A DNA stretch of 64,000 nt, taken from assembly GCF_000204055.1 (NCBI RefSeq), contig NW_006768863.1:1-64000 (forward strand). The letters are read 5' to 3'. The number at the start of each line of letters is the position of its first letter. Positions within the stretch are counted from its first letter, which is position 1. A program made the position numbers and the translations under genes. Source of the stretch: Melampsora larici-populina 98AG31 (lineage: Eukaryota > Basidiomycota > Pucciniomycetes > Pucciniales > Melampsoraceae). Below the pieces are notes generated by a model. The model saw only the letters and a list, made by a program, of their open reading frames with translations. It did no database searches and was not told the origin of the DNA. This document shows, piece after piece, positions 40,480 to 52,257 of this stretch.

Positions 40480-41496
40480 GTTGACTGGTGTTTGGTAGGA
40501 TGAACAGATATCGATAGAAAAGTGTTCAAGTAATGCAGGATAGATTGGCAAACAGGTGTTGGCAAAGGAGAAATCCTGAACTGAAAATAAATCAAGTGAA
40601 GGTCAACAGAGGTCAACAAGATGGAATGTAGGGGGCGCGAAGATGACGTCACGATTAGTCAGCTATTAGTATGTCGTATGTACAAGTTGATCGCCCGCCG
40701 TTCTGGCCGCATGTTTTGCACAGTATTCACGGATATCCCAGTTTGAGTTCATGGATTAATGCACTTCTAGCGGAGAGCACTCTATCAAGCTCGCTCTCGC
40801 TCAGTACCCAGGGGGAAGGTCCCCGCGCGGACATGAGCAAAATCCTGGACATCCGCGCATCGTCGGATGTCGGAAAGTAACTAGGAACGCGACAAATGCA
40901 AGCATCTCGCGTACTTTGAATCTGCAGGAAGATGAGACACAAACAGAAAGGGAAATGCAAGGATATAAAATGATTTGTATGATTTAGAGGGAAAAAGACA
41001 AATCAAGGAAGAAATCTTACTGAAATGTGCATTTTCGATGAATGCTATATTGGTGTCTTGATAGTGAAGATTACCTTGTTTTGATGGTACGCAATTGATG
41101 CTGGTGGGGGTTTGATATGATGATCAAAGGAAAATTACATTTTTTTTCAGCACCAATGGGATAAGGATATGTTTGGTTGTTGATGCAGGATTGTTGAAGG
41201 GATGTTGATGTTGTAATGGAAAAAATGTAAAGGAGTGTAGTGAAGTGGGAGAAGTGCCACGAATAAAGATTGAGCAAGAGTGCTAAGGACAATCAACAAA
41301 TCAGTGTACTCAAACAATGCAATCAACCATCTTGACTTGGCCTGTGTTTGCAAGCACCCTTGAGACTTTGGAATAAGGCTCAGGAGCTGGAGTGGTTCAG
41401 AGAATGATTTCACAGACTTACATCCCCCAGCTACTAGACACTGGCAGACCAGAGACTACCACAACTTTGACAGGATTTCAAAATGGTACAGCCGTT
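40480..41496. other. GST upstream region, no recognised gene
   Basis: Contains the GST promoter next to 40479. Open frames at 40671-40880 (plus), 40727-40960 and 41071-41413 (minus) have no recognisable domain. I see no repeats of note. Confidence 0.4.
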
Positions 41497-41654
41497 GTAA
41501 GATCTATTGGCAAATTTTGAGAGCTTTGTGCCATTGCTAGATTTAATGTAGAGGTCAAAAACTCAAAAAACCCTATTTGAGATTGATAACTCTACTGCCC
41601 ATTGGTCCACTCTGTATCTTTGTAATCACAACGAGTATGTTACACGTTCGAGAT

Positions 41655-41930
41655 GATAACCAGGTTTTCTCATATTGTTGAGGAACCTCTGGTTATCAAA
41701 CCTAGATAGTCCCGACGTTACGTCCAGGACTACCAGTGTATGGGTTTTTAACGAAAACCCCCAGTATCTTAATAAACTTTAATGGATTAATAAGATACTA
41801 GTACAAGTCTTCTTGTATGTGGTTATTGACGTGTTTATTTTTAGTCAACAATAATCTACTTACAAGAAGACTCTGGGTTCTCAAGAACACACTCGAGAGA
41901 TTCCAAAGATGGTGATTCAACGGTTGAATC
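41655..41930. other. Hairpin cluster at the recombinase-side end of copy C
   Basis: Consecutive perfect stems: GATAACCAG/CTGGTTATC (41655-41697), TAGTCC/GGACTA (41707-41732), GGGTTTT/AAAACCC (41742-41760), AGTATCTTA/TAAGATACT (41763-41799), AGTCTTCTTGTA/TACAAGAAGACT (41806-41872) enclosing a smaller stem, and GATTCAAC/GTTGAATC (41914-41930). Confidence 0.7.
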
Positions 41931-42045
41931 AAAATCTCTGGTTGAGGTTTTATACACCCACTCTCAAGTCTGGAAGCCTGAGCCTGTAAAACCGAACCCC
42001 CAAACCTTCTAGGCTTGTGAATCCGTCCAAACTAGTCTCCATATT

Positions 42046-44242
42046 TTATTTCAAAGTATGCATCTTGAGTTCGTTTAACAAGTCATTTGCTCTTAATAAC
42101 TCTCTTTCTGAGTAAGCCTTAATATATAGTTTGTATGAGTCTGATTTCCATCGACCAATATCACATATGTCTTTTACTGGAACCCCCAGTGCGAATCATA
42201 ATGACGCCCCACCTACTCTAAAGGAGTGTCCAGACAATCCTAAGTATCCGCCTTCTCCCCATATTTTTTGACATACTGCTGTGATCGTTGACTTGGATAA
42301 TAGTTTCCGTGTGTCTTTTTCTACGTAGCTAAATAATGGGTCGTTGTTGCATGAAGTCTGTGCCAGTCTTCTTCGTAGAGCGGCTACTGGGCACAGGATG
42401 TGATTTAGTTTCTTCAATTGTAAAATCTGAATTTCCCCTGCCTTCGCTGTTTTTGCTCCTTTTAGATGAATGACCCTTCTTCTTCCTCGTTGTTGAAAAT
42501 TTTACGTCTTCTCTCTTGATTACTTCTGAAGAATTGTGTTTATGTGATGTCATCTCTCCCAACCGGGCTAAACTCCAAAAGGCGCAAAGAGCTGTATCTA
42601 GTATCGCTAGTTCTTTTGGTCCGCCTTTTGATAGTTCTATCGCTAGATGTAACACTGCGCCAAATTGCAAATTTACCGTGGAGTTTAGAAAATTGAGTAG
42701 ACATAGAAAATTATAGAGAAGCTGGCAAGGGTCAGAAAAATATGAAAAAATAATGGGAGGGCCCTTTGATGCATTCCAATTGTCTGGCATATTTTTTCAT
42801 ATTTTCAAAACTACAATGCAAATAACACTACACAAAATATAATATCTTCTGGGCAGAAAATATAAAAACCAACAAACAGTGATATTGAGCAGTCTTGGAG
42901 AGAGACAAAAATACACAAAAATATGCATATTGTTCTTATGGCTGAGACCTTGTATTTGAGTATTTTTTTGTATTTTTAGTGTGCAGATTGTTGAATGTAC
43001 TAACAAAAAACCTCCAAGTTTCTCAGATTACAACCTGTAACACGGATTGGAATTTGGCCAAGGGGTGACAAGGGGATATCTGGAATTCTATATCCCTCAT
43101 ATCTTTTGCAATTCTGGGTCAAAACACTTGATAGTCAGCTGATTAGGAAGCCATGAAATGCATTTGAATGTTATGTTGATGCATCAACTCTGTAGCTCCG
43201 CTACAAAAAAACCTATTTGTCTTTGAAACAATTTCCTATATAGCCACATAGATATTCTTTGGGATTAGATGCAGGTTTTTTGTCTCAATGAAAGATATAG
43301 TCACAGAGTTTGGCTTTCCAATGAACAAAAAATCAAGTGGTTTGACCAAGAATTGACAAAGATATAAGGGATTGTTGAATTCAAATTATGCCCTCCAATG
43401 TCTGTTACAGGTTGTAATCTAACAATCCTGGAGGTTTTTTGTTAGTACAATCAACAATTCTCACACTAAAAATACAAAAAAATACTCAAATACAGGGTCT
43501 CAGCCATAGGAACAATATGCATATTTTTGTGTATTTTTGTCTCTCTTCAAGACTGCTCAATATCACTGTTTGTTGGTTTTTATATTTTCTGCCCAGAAGA
43601 TATTATATTTTGTGTAGTATTATATGCATTGTAGTTTTAAAAATATGAAAAAATATGCCAGACAATCGGAATGCATCAAAGGGCCCTCCCATTATTTTTT
43701 CATATTTTTCTGATCCTTGCCAGCTTCTCTATAATTTTCTATGTCTACTCAATTTTCTAAACTCCACGGTAAATTTGCAATGTGGCGTAGTGTAATAAAT
43801 GTTCTAAATGAATCGGTTTCTTCTCTTCGGTCTTGGGAAGTTCTACATCTAGCTTCTTGGATGCTATCATCATCAATTTGATCGTTTCTTCTTCTACGCT
43901 TGGGAACTTTTGATTATGGTATCTGTGCCATGCCTTCAAGCCGTAAATATATTTTCCTAGTGTAACTGACATGATGTCTTCCTTTGTCGGGCCGTCATGG
44001 TTCCGCCCTGCCCATACGCAAAAATTGTATATATTATCTTCTGATGCTGGTAGGAGAAAATCTGCACCTCCTTCATTTTTCATGAATTTTAGAAACTTTT
44101 TCACTGCTCCATTGTAGCTGACGATAGTGTTCCATTTCCATACGTTGATTACGTGTCTCTGTCGTTTGTTGTAAGATATTATACCGTCACCTCTACTTAG
44201 AAATGGTTTTATTTGATCCAACTCTTTTTCACTTATCGGCAT
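42046..44242 (-). pseudogene. Tyrosine recombinase of copy C, split by a foldback element
   Basis: Starts MPISEKELDQIKPF at 44242. The N-terminal core-binding domain (YNGAVKKFLKFMKNEGG, YIYGLKAWHRYHNQK) is followed by the catalytic domain: R in FWSLARLGEMT, H-x-x-R in GHSFRVGGASL, W in GRWKSDSY and tyrosine in SYKLYI. The frame is interrupted at 43792-42653 by a foldback element inserted between two leucine/histidine codons. There is also a frame change near 42420 and a TGA directly after GGASL (about 42199). The frame ends at TAA 42046-42048. Homologous to the recombinase of copy B. Confidence 0.8.
42653..43792. mobile_element. 1,140-bp foldback MITE with TTA target duplication
   Basis: Arms of roughly 395 bp (42653-43045 and 43396-43792) are highly complementary around a spacer of about 350 bp. 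Ends start CACTGCGCCAAATTGC and CACTACGCCACATTGC. Target duplication TAA (TTA on the coding strand) lies at 42650-42652 and 43793-43795. The 3-bp TTA duplication suggests a Harbinger-mobilised, Tourist-like family. The TIRs do not resemble those of the Harbinger element at 2081-7096. No coding capacity. Confidence 0.85.
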
Positions 44243-44691
44243 TTTCTAAAGAGGGGTCGACTGTGTGCGATAGAGTGTATAATGAATTTCTTTGGTATGG
44301 TTTTTTCTGAAATTTATTGGTGTCACAAAAAATTTTTAGTCTATGAGGATTGCGAAAAAATCTTACTACTAAATATCGTCAGACATCTGAAATCTTTCCT
44401 ACTCTTTTAGGATTTCTTTGTCTCGTTGCGTATAAGAGCTCTCACTTCCTGTTTCATAGAATGTTCTCCCATAAAACTTGTTTGATGTCTCGAAGTGTTT
44501 CATGGTTAGTCTGATCATCCCAAAGGGATCATGGGCTATTGGGTTAGATGGGTCTTTGTTAATGTGTTCAACAATCGTTTTAGATTTTTGATTATCATGT
44601 TATATCAGATGATGCAAATGAAAAACAATGTGAGCTCCAAACTTGTGCTTGTCTCTAAAACATCTAAAGAAGTATTTACATAATCTTCTCA
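44243..44691. other. Spacer between RNase H and recombinase of copy C
   Basis: About 450 bp, AT-rich, without an open frame or clear repeat. In copy B the distance between RNase H and recombinase is far shorter, so this may hold another insertion, but I could not find its ends. Confidence 0.35.
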
Positions 44692-45839
44692 TGGTTATAT
44701 CCTTGCCTTACTTTTTCTAAACAGACCTGGAAATTGACGGCGTAAAACTGGGTCTACAGATCCATCATCAACTTTTTCTTTTTGCGTAAAGCAACTTATC
44801 AGGTCTATCGGTATCAAAGTTGTCACTCTGTCTACTTCAAGTTTGTCGTGGATGTCAGCTCCTTCACCTCTTGATATGCCATCTGCGTCGTTCTTCTTAG
44901 ATACTACCCTCTTTGCCACTAGATCTATCTGGAAATCGATGAGAAGCTTTTGATTCTTTTTCCATTCGGAGTTGACTTCAATATCTCTTGACTTTCTGTT
45001 CATTATGGCATTTTCGCTCGTGGTGTTATCTGTCCACACAATAAGTGTTTTTCCTTCTAAGTTCCTTGTGGATATAATGTGCCATAGACCGATACAAATT
45101 GCGACCGTCTCGAGCCAGGCTATGCCTCTTCTAGTCTCTCCTGAAGTTTCCCATCCTGGGATGAGTTTGAGTTGGAACCACTCTTTGCCTATCAAGACCC
45201 CTACTCCATAGCTTGGAGAGGCATCACCTACCCAGCCCATGTCGATTGGTTCTGAGAATGGTATGAGTCGTGTTTTCTGGAAAAGTGACAGAATCCACTT
45301 CCACTCTTCTAAATCTTTCCTAGCGTCTTCTGGTAGCTGGCGTTTTGCAAACCTGTGGACCCAGCTTTTCATCCAACGGTAAAGTGATGTTAAACAACAT
45401 TTAAGTTGAGGTAAGATAAGAGAGACATGTGTTAGGCGTCCTACTAGGACTTCAACTTCGTTGAATGAGAACTTCTTTCCTTGTACCAGAGCTTCTTCTA
45501 TCTGGGCTTTGCGCTGTTCTAGCTTGCTCTCGGGTAGTCTGACTGTTTTGTTGATTCCGTTCCAAATAAAACCGATAAACTTTTGTTCCTCTTTAAATTC
45601 TGAGATTTTTTCTTCATTTGTTATTACACCTAGTTCAAGGCTTCTCTTGACTATGTCTTGCATGACTAAATTTGAGTCTAAAGCTTTGATAAAAAGGGCG
45701 TCGTCGACCCATCGGAAAATCTCCATTACTTGAAATTCGTGTTTCATAATCAACTTCCATCCGTCTGCCGCTCTGCCGAACGATCCACATCCTCCTACAC
45801 CACCAAAACCAATTCTGGTGTCGTAGTATACTCGTCCGT

Positions 45840-47455
45840 TGTGGTGATCTATTTATGACATTAAGCAAAAAAATTAATCATCTTTACTTTACCAGTTTAT
45901 TAGCAAACTTCAATATAGCAGAGAATTCGAAATTCAGGTTTTCAGATCAATTGAAGCTCTTAGAGGCTTATGTATACTTATTGGATCATTATTAAGTCAT
46001 CTTAGTTCAAAAATATTATTAAGATCAACATAGTTTACTTACAAAGTTATTACAAAAAGACAGAAAAAGAAAAGATAAGAAAAATTCGAAAATAGAGGTA
46101 TACAGGTTGGAAATGGTTTTTAGCTTATTTATAATTAAGTTATGGGTTTTATAAGGTTAGAATATGAAAGAACAACAGTTTATTATACAGGAACAATTTT
46201 AATATTCAAGGTTGATAAGGGGAAACAGAAGTTATTAGCAGAAAGGTACTTTTTCGAAGTTGGTAAACAAGGGTTAGGCGTGTAGTTTACATATGTAATG
46301 GTGGTAGTAGTAGAAATTAAGGTTGCCAAGAGGATTTTCCGGGATTTTTAAGGTTATAGAAGATGATGTCATATTACATGAGCAAGGAAAAGAGAGTAGC
46401 AGCTGTGAAAAGTGAAGAAAACAGGTGAAAATCGGCGAAAATGAAGGTTTTCAGCTGATTACATATGTCAAATGACGTCAGAATAAGTTGGTAGATGGCT
46501 CATTCAACGCAGAAGAGTGGATTACATAATGTACAACCTTTAAATCATTAGTAACGGAGGTGTATGTAAAAAGTTATAAGGGAAATAAGAAATTGGTGTG
46601 AATCTCGAATTTACAGTCACAAGACACATGTAACACCAAAAACCTTAACTTCACAACTCAATATCTTACTCATCACTCATCAGAAATAGGTCTTATAGGT
46701 GTCAGAAATGATCAGTAACACGTGGGCTACAAGATCCACTTTAGTAATCAAAAATTGGAGCACATCTGAAAAAAATCGTAATCTCAAAAATTGGGTTTCA
46801 GCTAGTTTACAAGGAAAAAATCACCTGTATTCATCTTAAGAAGTGCTGTACATTACATCATTGCGTCATTGATCACTTTTGGCTGTGAAAATTACATCAT
46901 ACATTAGTAACAAGATCATTACATTGCGTCATTACATGGTTTTTAGGGTTATTTAGGCGGATTTGATTGGTTTTTGAGGCTGTTGACTGTTGTAAAGATT
47001 GTTACATTTGGATATAAGTACTCCTTGATGAATTTGGGATTGTAGCGCCCTTTTCTGCATCTTATACCTTTGTTGTAGTGTTATAAATCATCATTTATTT
47101 ACTATATTTGTACTAAGATCACTTAAATCCGCCCCTTCAAAGCAAGGAGAAATTTATTTACGTGTGTTAAAGACTACAAGTCTAATTAGGAATAATACTT
47201 ACAACAGTATTGCTAGTAATAAACATAGTGTGTGACTTTTTTTGCGCTTAAAATCTGGGAATAATACTTAACAACAGTATTGCTTTATTTCTCTGGTGCC
47301 TTATCTATTTCTCTGTTATCACAAAGTGGTCAGCAAGTGCCCTTGTGCTGGTTTCTTTGAAGAAGGCACTCTTTAGGCAACTTCTACTATATTACACGTA
47401 GTAGATTATCCCTTCTTAGGTGTTGTAAAGCTCTTGTTGAGCTTTAAATACTACA
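45840..47455 (+). mobile_element. TG...CA LTR-like element (1,616 bp) in RT of copy C
   Basis: Begins TGTGGTGATC, ends ATACTACA, with perfect target duplications CCGT at 45836-45839 and 47456-47459. Diverged homologue of 11615-13243; it keeps the TGACGTCA box near 46478 and the 3' hairpin chain. It lies antisense to the host retrotransposon here but sense in copies A and B. Confidence 0.85.
47194..47446 (+). other. Chain of hairpins at the 3' end of the TG...CA element (copy C)
   Basis: Stems AATACT/AGTATT (47194-47211), AATACT/AGTATT (47263-47281), AGTGCC/GGCACT (about 47336-47370), TCTACTA/TAGTAGA (47383-47405) and TAAAGCTC/GAGCTTTA around a TTGTT loop (47426-47446). Confidence 0.75.
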
Positions 47456-48434
47456 CCGTCAGGACCTAATATCATCATATACTGTCTTTGATAGAGCATT
47501 GTTGGGATTTGCCTGTATGCTTTCTCCCAGTCAAAGATGGCACAGAGAAAAGGAACAGAAATTCTTCTGAAGAATTGGGACACTTTGGCGAAGTCGTCCC
47601 ATGTGGTCGTAAAGTCGTCTGCCTTTACGAATGAGTTAACAGAGGGGATATCCTGATTGTTTCTAGGAAAGGATAAGTCATTGATCGCTCGGATAGAGCC
47701 GTCGCCGTTGACAACTGCACCCATTGGGTTAGTCCGGAAGAAGCCGCATCTTTGATGAACTTCTTCATGCGTAAATGGACCAAAAATTCTTCCTAGGGCG
47801 ATTTCTTTCTTCATGCTTTTTTCGATTTTCTCTTTGGCTAGGTCTGCAGAGCTGTGGTTGGGAGGACTGTACCATTTGCTGTTGATAAAGAAATGATGGG
47901 GAATGCCTTGGTCGAACCCATTGGTGAAACCTTCGATAACATCTTTATACTCATCTAAAATACCAGCAGAGTTGAGGGCTTTCTGCCATTCTGGTATGTT
48001 CATTTCGCAAGATACTGATGTTGGCCACAGGTCTTCGGATAGCCATCTTACTTTGTTGTTCTGAGAAGATGCTTGGGAAAGGGCTTTGATGTCTGAGAAC
48101 AGTGAAGAGTCGTCTGATTCTCCGCTCGAGTGTTTTGAGTCTGAGCTCAAATTTTTGAACGATCTAAAAAGGAGCGTGGTATTTCATCAAAGGGGAAATG
48201 GGTGTGTTTTAACAAACAAGATAGTTGAGAAGGGTGACAAAACAAAAAACAAAGATATAAGTATCGTATAACTTTTTAATGTTTTTTAGAAGTTTTTAAT
48301 TCAACATGTTGGTTTTACAAAATGAAGAAACGAGGGATAGTCCTGGGGGACAGGGGACAGAAAACACTACAAAGGTGTTATCAAAAAAGAAAGAAGAAAA
48401 GGGGTAGACAATGTTTTTGTCCATGAGACTTAGC

Positions 48435-50140
48435 CTACATTTTCTTTTCTCTCTCTTTTCCTTTTCCCTTGTATCCTTCCGATTTGACTCCTTCTGGTCT
48501 TTTATAGTTGGGGTTGAAATTTTTTCCTTTGTAGTTGCCGTAAGGGCTTGTGTTTTTCGACTGGGGTTTTTCGTAAGTTGTTCGTGAAGGTCCTGCTACT
48601 GAGCTAGCTTGAGTTGTATTGATGTCGGAATACGGGTTTCTACCTGTCTTTGGTCCTCCTTTCCTATACGGGTTGTCGTCTAGATTTAAATCTCCTTGTT
48701 CTCTAGCTGAACAATAGATCTCTTCTACCAGGCCAATTGGTTCAAGGGCCGGGTTTGGCACACTTTCGTTTGGATTTCTGATTGCAAACGTCGCTTTCCG
48801 GATGGTTAGATCATAGCGGAAAGCTACGACCCAGGAGCGTTGATCCTTGAAAATCTTTATGACTTTTTTGCGGTGAGTTTCTAAATCGTTTGCAAAGGCG
48901 TTGTACTTGTAGACTTTTCTGCATGTTTCGACAAAAGTATCGAAGTTTTCTCCCCACTCGAAACGTGATTGAGACCATTCACCTGGGAAGGGGTGACCTC
49001 TGTACTTTTCGATCTCTTTATTGGATTTTTTGTAGTCTGTGTGGTTATCTGACGCGGCTTGTTGCCAGTCCTTGTTGAATATGGTTAGTGGTAATGAACC
49101 TTGCAATAGCTGCATATTTTTATGAAAGAACAGGGGAAGGGTGAAAGAGTTCGCGTCTGGTGTTTTTCCTGAATCGAATTTTAGACCTCCTTCTGATACA
49201 ATAGTTCTTGGAGGGATGATGATTGTGTGATTGTTCAGATCTGGTATTGGTGAGTCTTCAGTGAAAGTTAAATCAATGATCTGTTGAGATTTCTTTTCTA
49301 ACTCTTTAATCTCATCCAATCTAGCTTGTACTTCTTGGAGCTTCTTCTTTCTTTGCTCTTCATTCATTTGAGCCGATAGTTTCTGGATTTTTGGTAACAC
49401 CGTAGTCGCTCCAAAGAATTCGCAATATTCTTTATTCATTTTTAAGATAGCTTCTCTCATAGCGTCTTTGTCGGGGACGGAGGCTGTGTTCCGTGTGTAA
49501 TGGGGTTTTCACATTACTTGGTTAGATTCATCTATCGTAATCTTTAATGAGCTACAGGAGTTTTAGCTTACGGCTGTCTTTTGCTTTTTCCCCGGTTTCT
49601 TTTTCCTTTGGCAAGTCCTTGTCGTTTGTTTTTGCTCCTTGCGGGGCTGTTAAGCAAACAAAGGAAATGTAAGTATTTGAGATGTGGTGAGAGTTTTTTA
49701 AGATTTTTGGTACTTTTAAGCAAGGATGTTGCTTACTCTCGTCTTGTTCTCTATTTGGGCTCTTTGACTGGTTTGTCATTTGATCCTTTGGTGCATTTGG
49801 ATTTTTATCTAAATGGTAAAAGTCCAATTGTTTAACGTATTATTAGCTCTTTGCTGATTCTGTCCTAGATTGGAGGAGCAAAACATTGCTTACCTTGTCC
49901 TCTTCCGAGGTAACTAGAGATCAAGCTTTGCTTGTTGTACTTTGCTCCCGATGATTCTGTGTTGTCATGTGGGGTGGGGTCTGCGTTTCCTTTTGATGCA
50001 TCATTTTTGGTGTTTGTACCTGATTGATCCGCATCTTTGTTTCCATTGTTCGTTTCTTTTTGTGGGTTGGATACTGCCTCTGCTAACGGAGTTATGCTAT
50101 TGATCCTAGCTGTTGCTTCCGAGATAGCGTTTGATGACAT
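48435..50140 (-). CDS. Gag-like protein of copy C, apparently with introns
   Basis: ATG at 50140 (MSSNAISEATARINS). Plausible exons: 49894-50140, 49737-49808, about 49576-49648, and about 49487 down to 48435, each bounded by GT(AAGC)-AG signals that keep frame at least for the first two. The last exon holds the conserved gag block (LPLTIFNKDWQQAA, HPFPGEWSQSRFEWGENFDT, AFRYDLTIRK) and a basic, G/N/K-rich tail. No stop is seen in that exon. Whether the introns are real or are frame-breaking insertions needs RNA evidence. Confidence 0.6.
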
Positions 50141-50649
50141 TTTTGAAGGAAACGTTTGGGTTTATGGGTGATTTGATTTTTATCGGAGGATATGCTTGAT
50201 GATCACGAAACGAAGGAGGAATATACGAAAAGAAACGGGCAGTAGATGTAAGAAAGGGAAAAGGTAAAAAATAGGACAATGTAAGAGGAGTACTGGCAAA
50301 CCGAGATCTTGACGATGCGGAAAAAAGGTCGGGAAAAAGCACGATAGAAAAGATATTCAAGCTAAACGGATTGGTGATGATAGTATTCTTTTGGGACTTC
50401 TCGATCTCTTTCTTTTTACACTATGAACACGCGGAGAGGTTGTAGAAAGAAATTTTTAATTGAAAAACGTTAAATCTATATCACTATTTCTTGAATTGCT
50501 TGACTGCAATTTTTGATCTGAAAATTCTGATATTGCTAAAAGCTGATTTCACGATAATTGAGATGATAACAAAGAATACTGATTGGATACGGATGAGGGG
50601 AAGCAAGTCTTGATCTCAGCCGTGGCCTCCTTAATAACCTTACATCCAT

Positions 50650-50872
50650 CTTGGCTAGAGTAACCAAGGTATAGAATTTTTGGGATTTGAATTGCTTGAA
50701 CCCTTCTCAGGGTAAGACCAATTAGTTTGACTAATTCGACCAGAATGGTCGATTCCTAAAAAACCCTTGGTTATTGTTATGTTTTTGATACGGATGGATT
50801 TGGTTATTCGGGAGGCACATGTAGAATGTGTTACCCGTACCCGTGGACACTGTCTACCTCCGTCGTGCCTCC
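50650..50872. other. Hairpin cluster at the gag-side end of copy C
   Basis: Adjacent perfect stems: CTTGG/CCAAG (about 50650-50668), ACCCT/AGGGT (50700-50713), AATTAG/CTAATT (50720-50736), TCGACC/GGTCGA (50736-50752) and GGAGGCAC/GTGCCTCC (50811-50872). Confidence 0.6.
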
Positions 50873-52112
50873 TATGGAAACCTACCATCCAATCTGCACC
50901 GGGAAAATAGAGTTCACTCTGAAAGTGATATAGTTTTGAGTTTTTGACTTGAAAAGTTAAATCTGGCCACACCAAATCTTTTCAAAAACCTGCCAGTAGA
51001 TCTTACAACCACTGTAGTTTACCCCCAAGCTTGTGATGGTAAAATATAGTCCAATACAACAGGTATGGCAAGTGTTGGGAGGAGCAGTGAACCAAGGTAC
51101 CCTTGGGTCCGGCAACCCCAAAAGATGTGGTGTTCAGTCTAGGAACTAGAGAGGGGATTTTTTTTCACCTCTAATGCCTCACTTGCTTATTGCTCCTCAC
51201 TTGATGTTCCCCTCTGTCATTTCCTTAAAGATCATAGCCTTCTGTAGTTTTAAGGAAATTCTTTTCTTTAAAATCCAACCCTCCGTCCCAGCAAAGAGAA
51301 GCCCTCCCGGGTTCTTTGCTCTCACCCCAGCAAAGGAGTTCTGCCCTGGAGATAGATGTCTATCACCCGTGTCAGGACCCCCTTTTCTTGCCGGGGCATA
51401 CCCCCATAGTTTATTATTAATGGTTGCAAAGGACACACCTTCAGGGTGACAATTCTTTAGGATGAACATGTAATTTACCACCCCCAATGAGAGTACAGAG
51501 ATATGACTATACTATGATGATAATCCCAACATACCCTCCCATACTGAGGTAGTAGTGGAATGACCTCAACATACAGCTAATTTGAGAATGATTGATTTTT
51601 GTTGAAAAGTGTATCAAAGTGCAAAACTTGATTTCCTTTTTGACCAAGTTTTGTTTCTCTACTCATTTTGAGAATAAAAAGAATACAAAACCTGTAAGAA
51701 TGCTTTTTGGTTGGCCTGACCACTTTGGCAACATATTTTTTCTTTGAAAAAAGCTATCATTCTCAGATTGGCTGTGATATCACTGTTGGGGGATTTGCCT
51801 GTCATACCGCCAAAATTCTGATGTCATCATATGTCATCATAAATCTGAAAAGACCTGCTCCTGTATTCACAGATCATAGTCTATTAACCTTTACATTGTA
51901 AATTTACTGAGTCATTGAGGCTTAAAAATAACCACTGACAAAAAATACTATTTTATCCATTTTCCACAATATACTTCTCTACAATTCTGTCCTTTTGTAA
52001 GACCTGCGGTCATTACACAAACACTTAGACATATACTTAAATATTAATACTTAAGACTTAATTTCAATTCTCTTATAAGTTGCTTTGATCTCCATTCATT
52101 GACTGGTTCCTT

Positions 52113-52257
52113 AAGAGATATCGGGACTAACTCATGCCCTCTATCCTTCGGAACCAGGTATGGCTATTTCTACTTTCTATTTTCATTCTCTTTATTATCT
52201 ATCTTGTACTGGAAGAGATATCGGGACTAACTCATGCCCTCTATCCTTCGGAACCAG
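52113..52257 (+). repeat. 45-bp exact direct repeat, period 100 bp
   Basis: AAGAGATATCGGGACTAACT and the following 25 bases occur identically at 52113-52157 and 52213-52257, exactly 100 bp apart. The intervening 55 bp is unlike the repeat and pyrimidine-rich. Confidence 0.9.

Larger units (their letters stand above)
44692..48200 (-). pseudogene. RT and RNase H of copy C, interrupted by a TG...CA element
   Basis: First part (about 48200-47456): acidic linker, IPEWQKALNSAGILDEYKDV, FFRTNPMGAVVNGDG, FLCAIFDWEKAYRQIP. After the insertion (45839-44692): YYDTRIGFGGVGGCGSFG, the palm box FRWVDDALF, then connection helices and RNase H with MGWVGDASPSYGVG, LIVWTDNTTSENA and KNDADGISRG. Apart from the insertion, which falls within a glycine codon (GPDG), the frame is open, so this is the best preserved pol of the three copies. 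No integrase follows. Confidence 0.85.
41497..51010 (-). mobile_element. YR retrotransposon copy C, nearly full length, with nested insertions
   Basis: Gene order on the minus strand is gag (50140-48435), RT and RNase H (48200-44692), then tyrosine recombinase (44242-42046). It is related to copies A and B but clearly diverged. The outer limits given are those of a diverged inverted similarity (GTTGTAAGATCTAYTGGC and RTCAAAAACTCAAAA) at about 41497-41590 on the plus strand and about 51010-50930 on the minus strand, which may be inverted terminal repeats as in DIRS elements. RT is split by a TG...CA element and the recombinase by a 1,140-bp foldback element. The true ends are uncertain. Confidence 0.7.
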
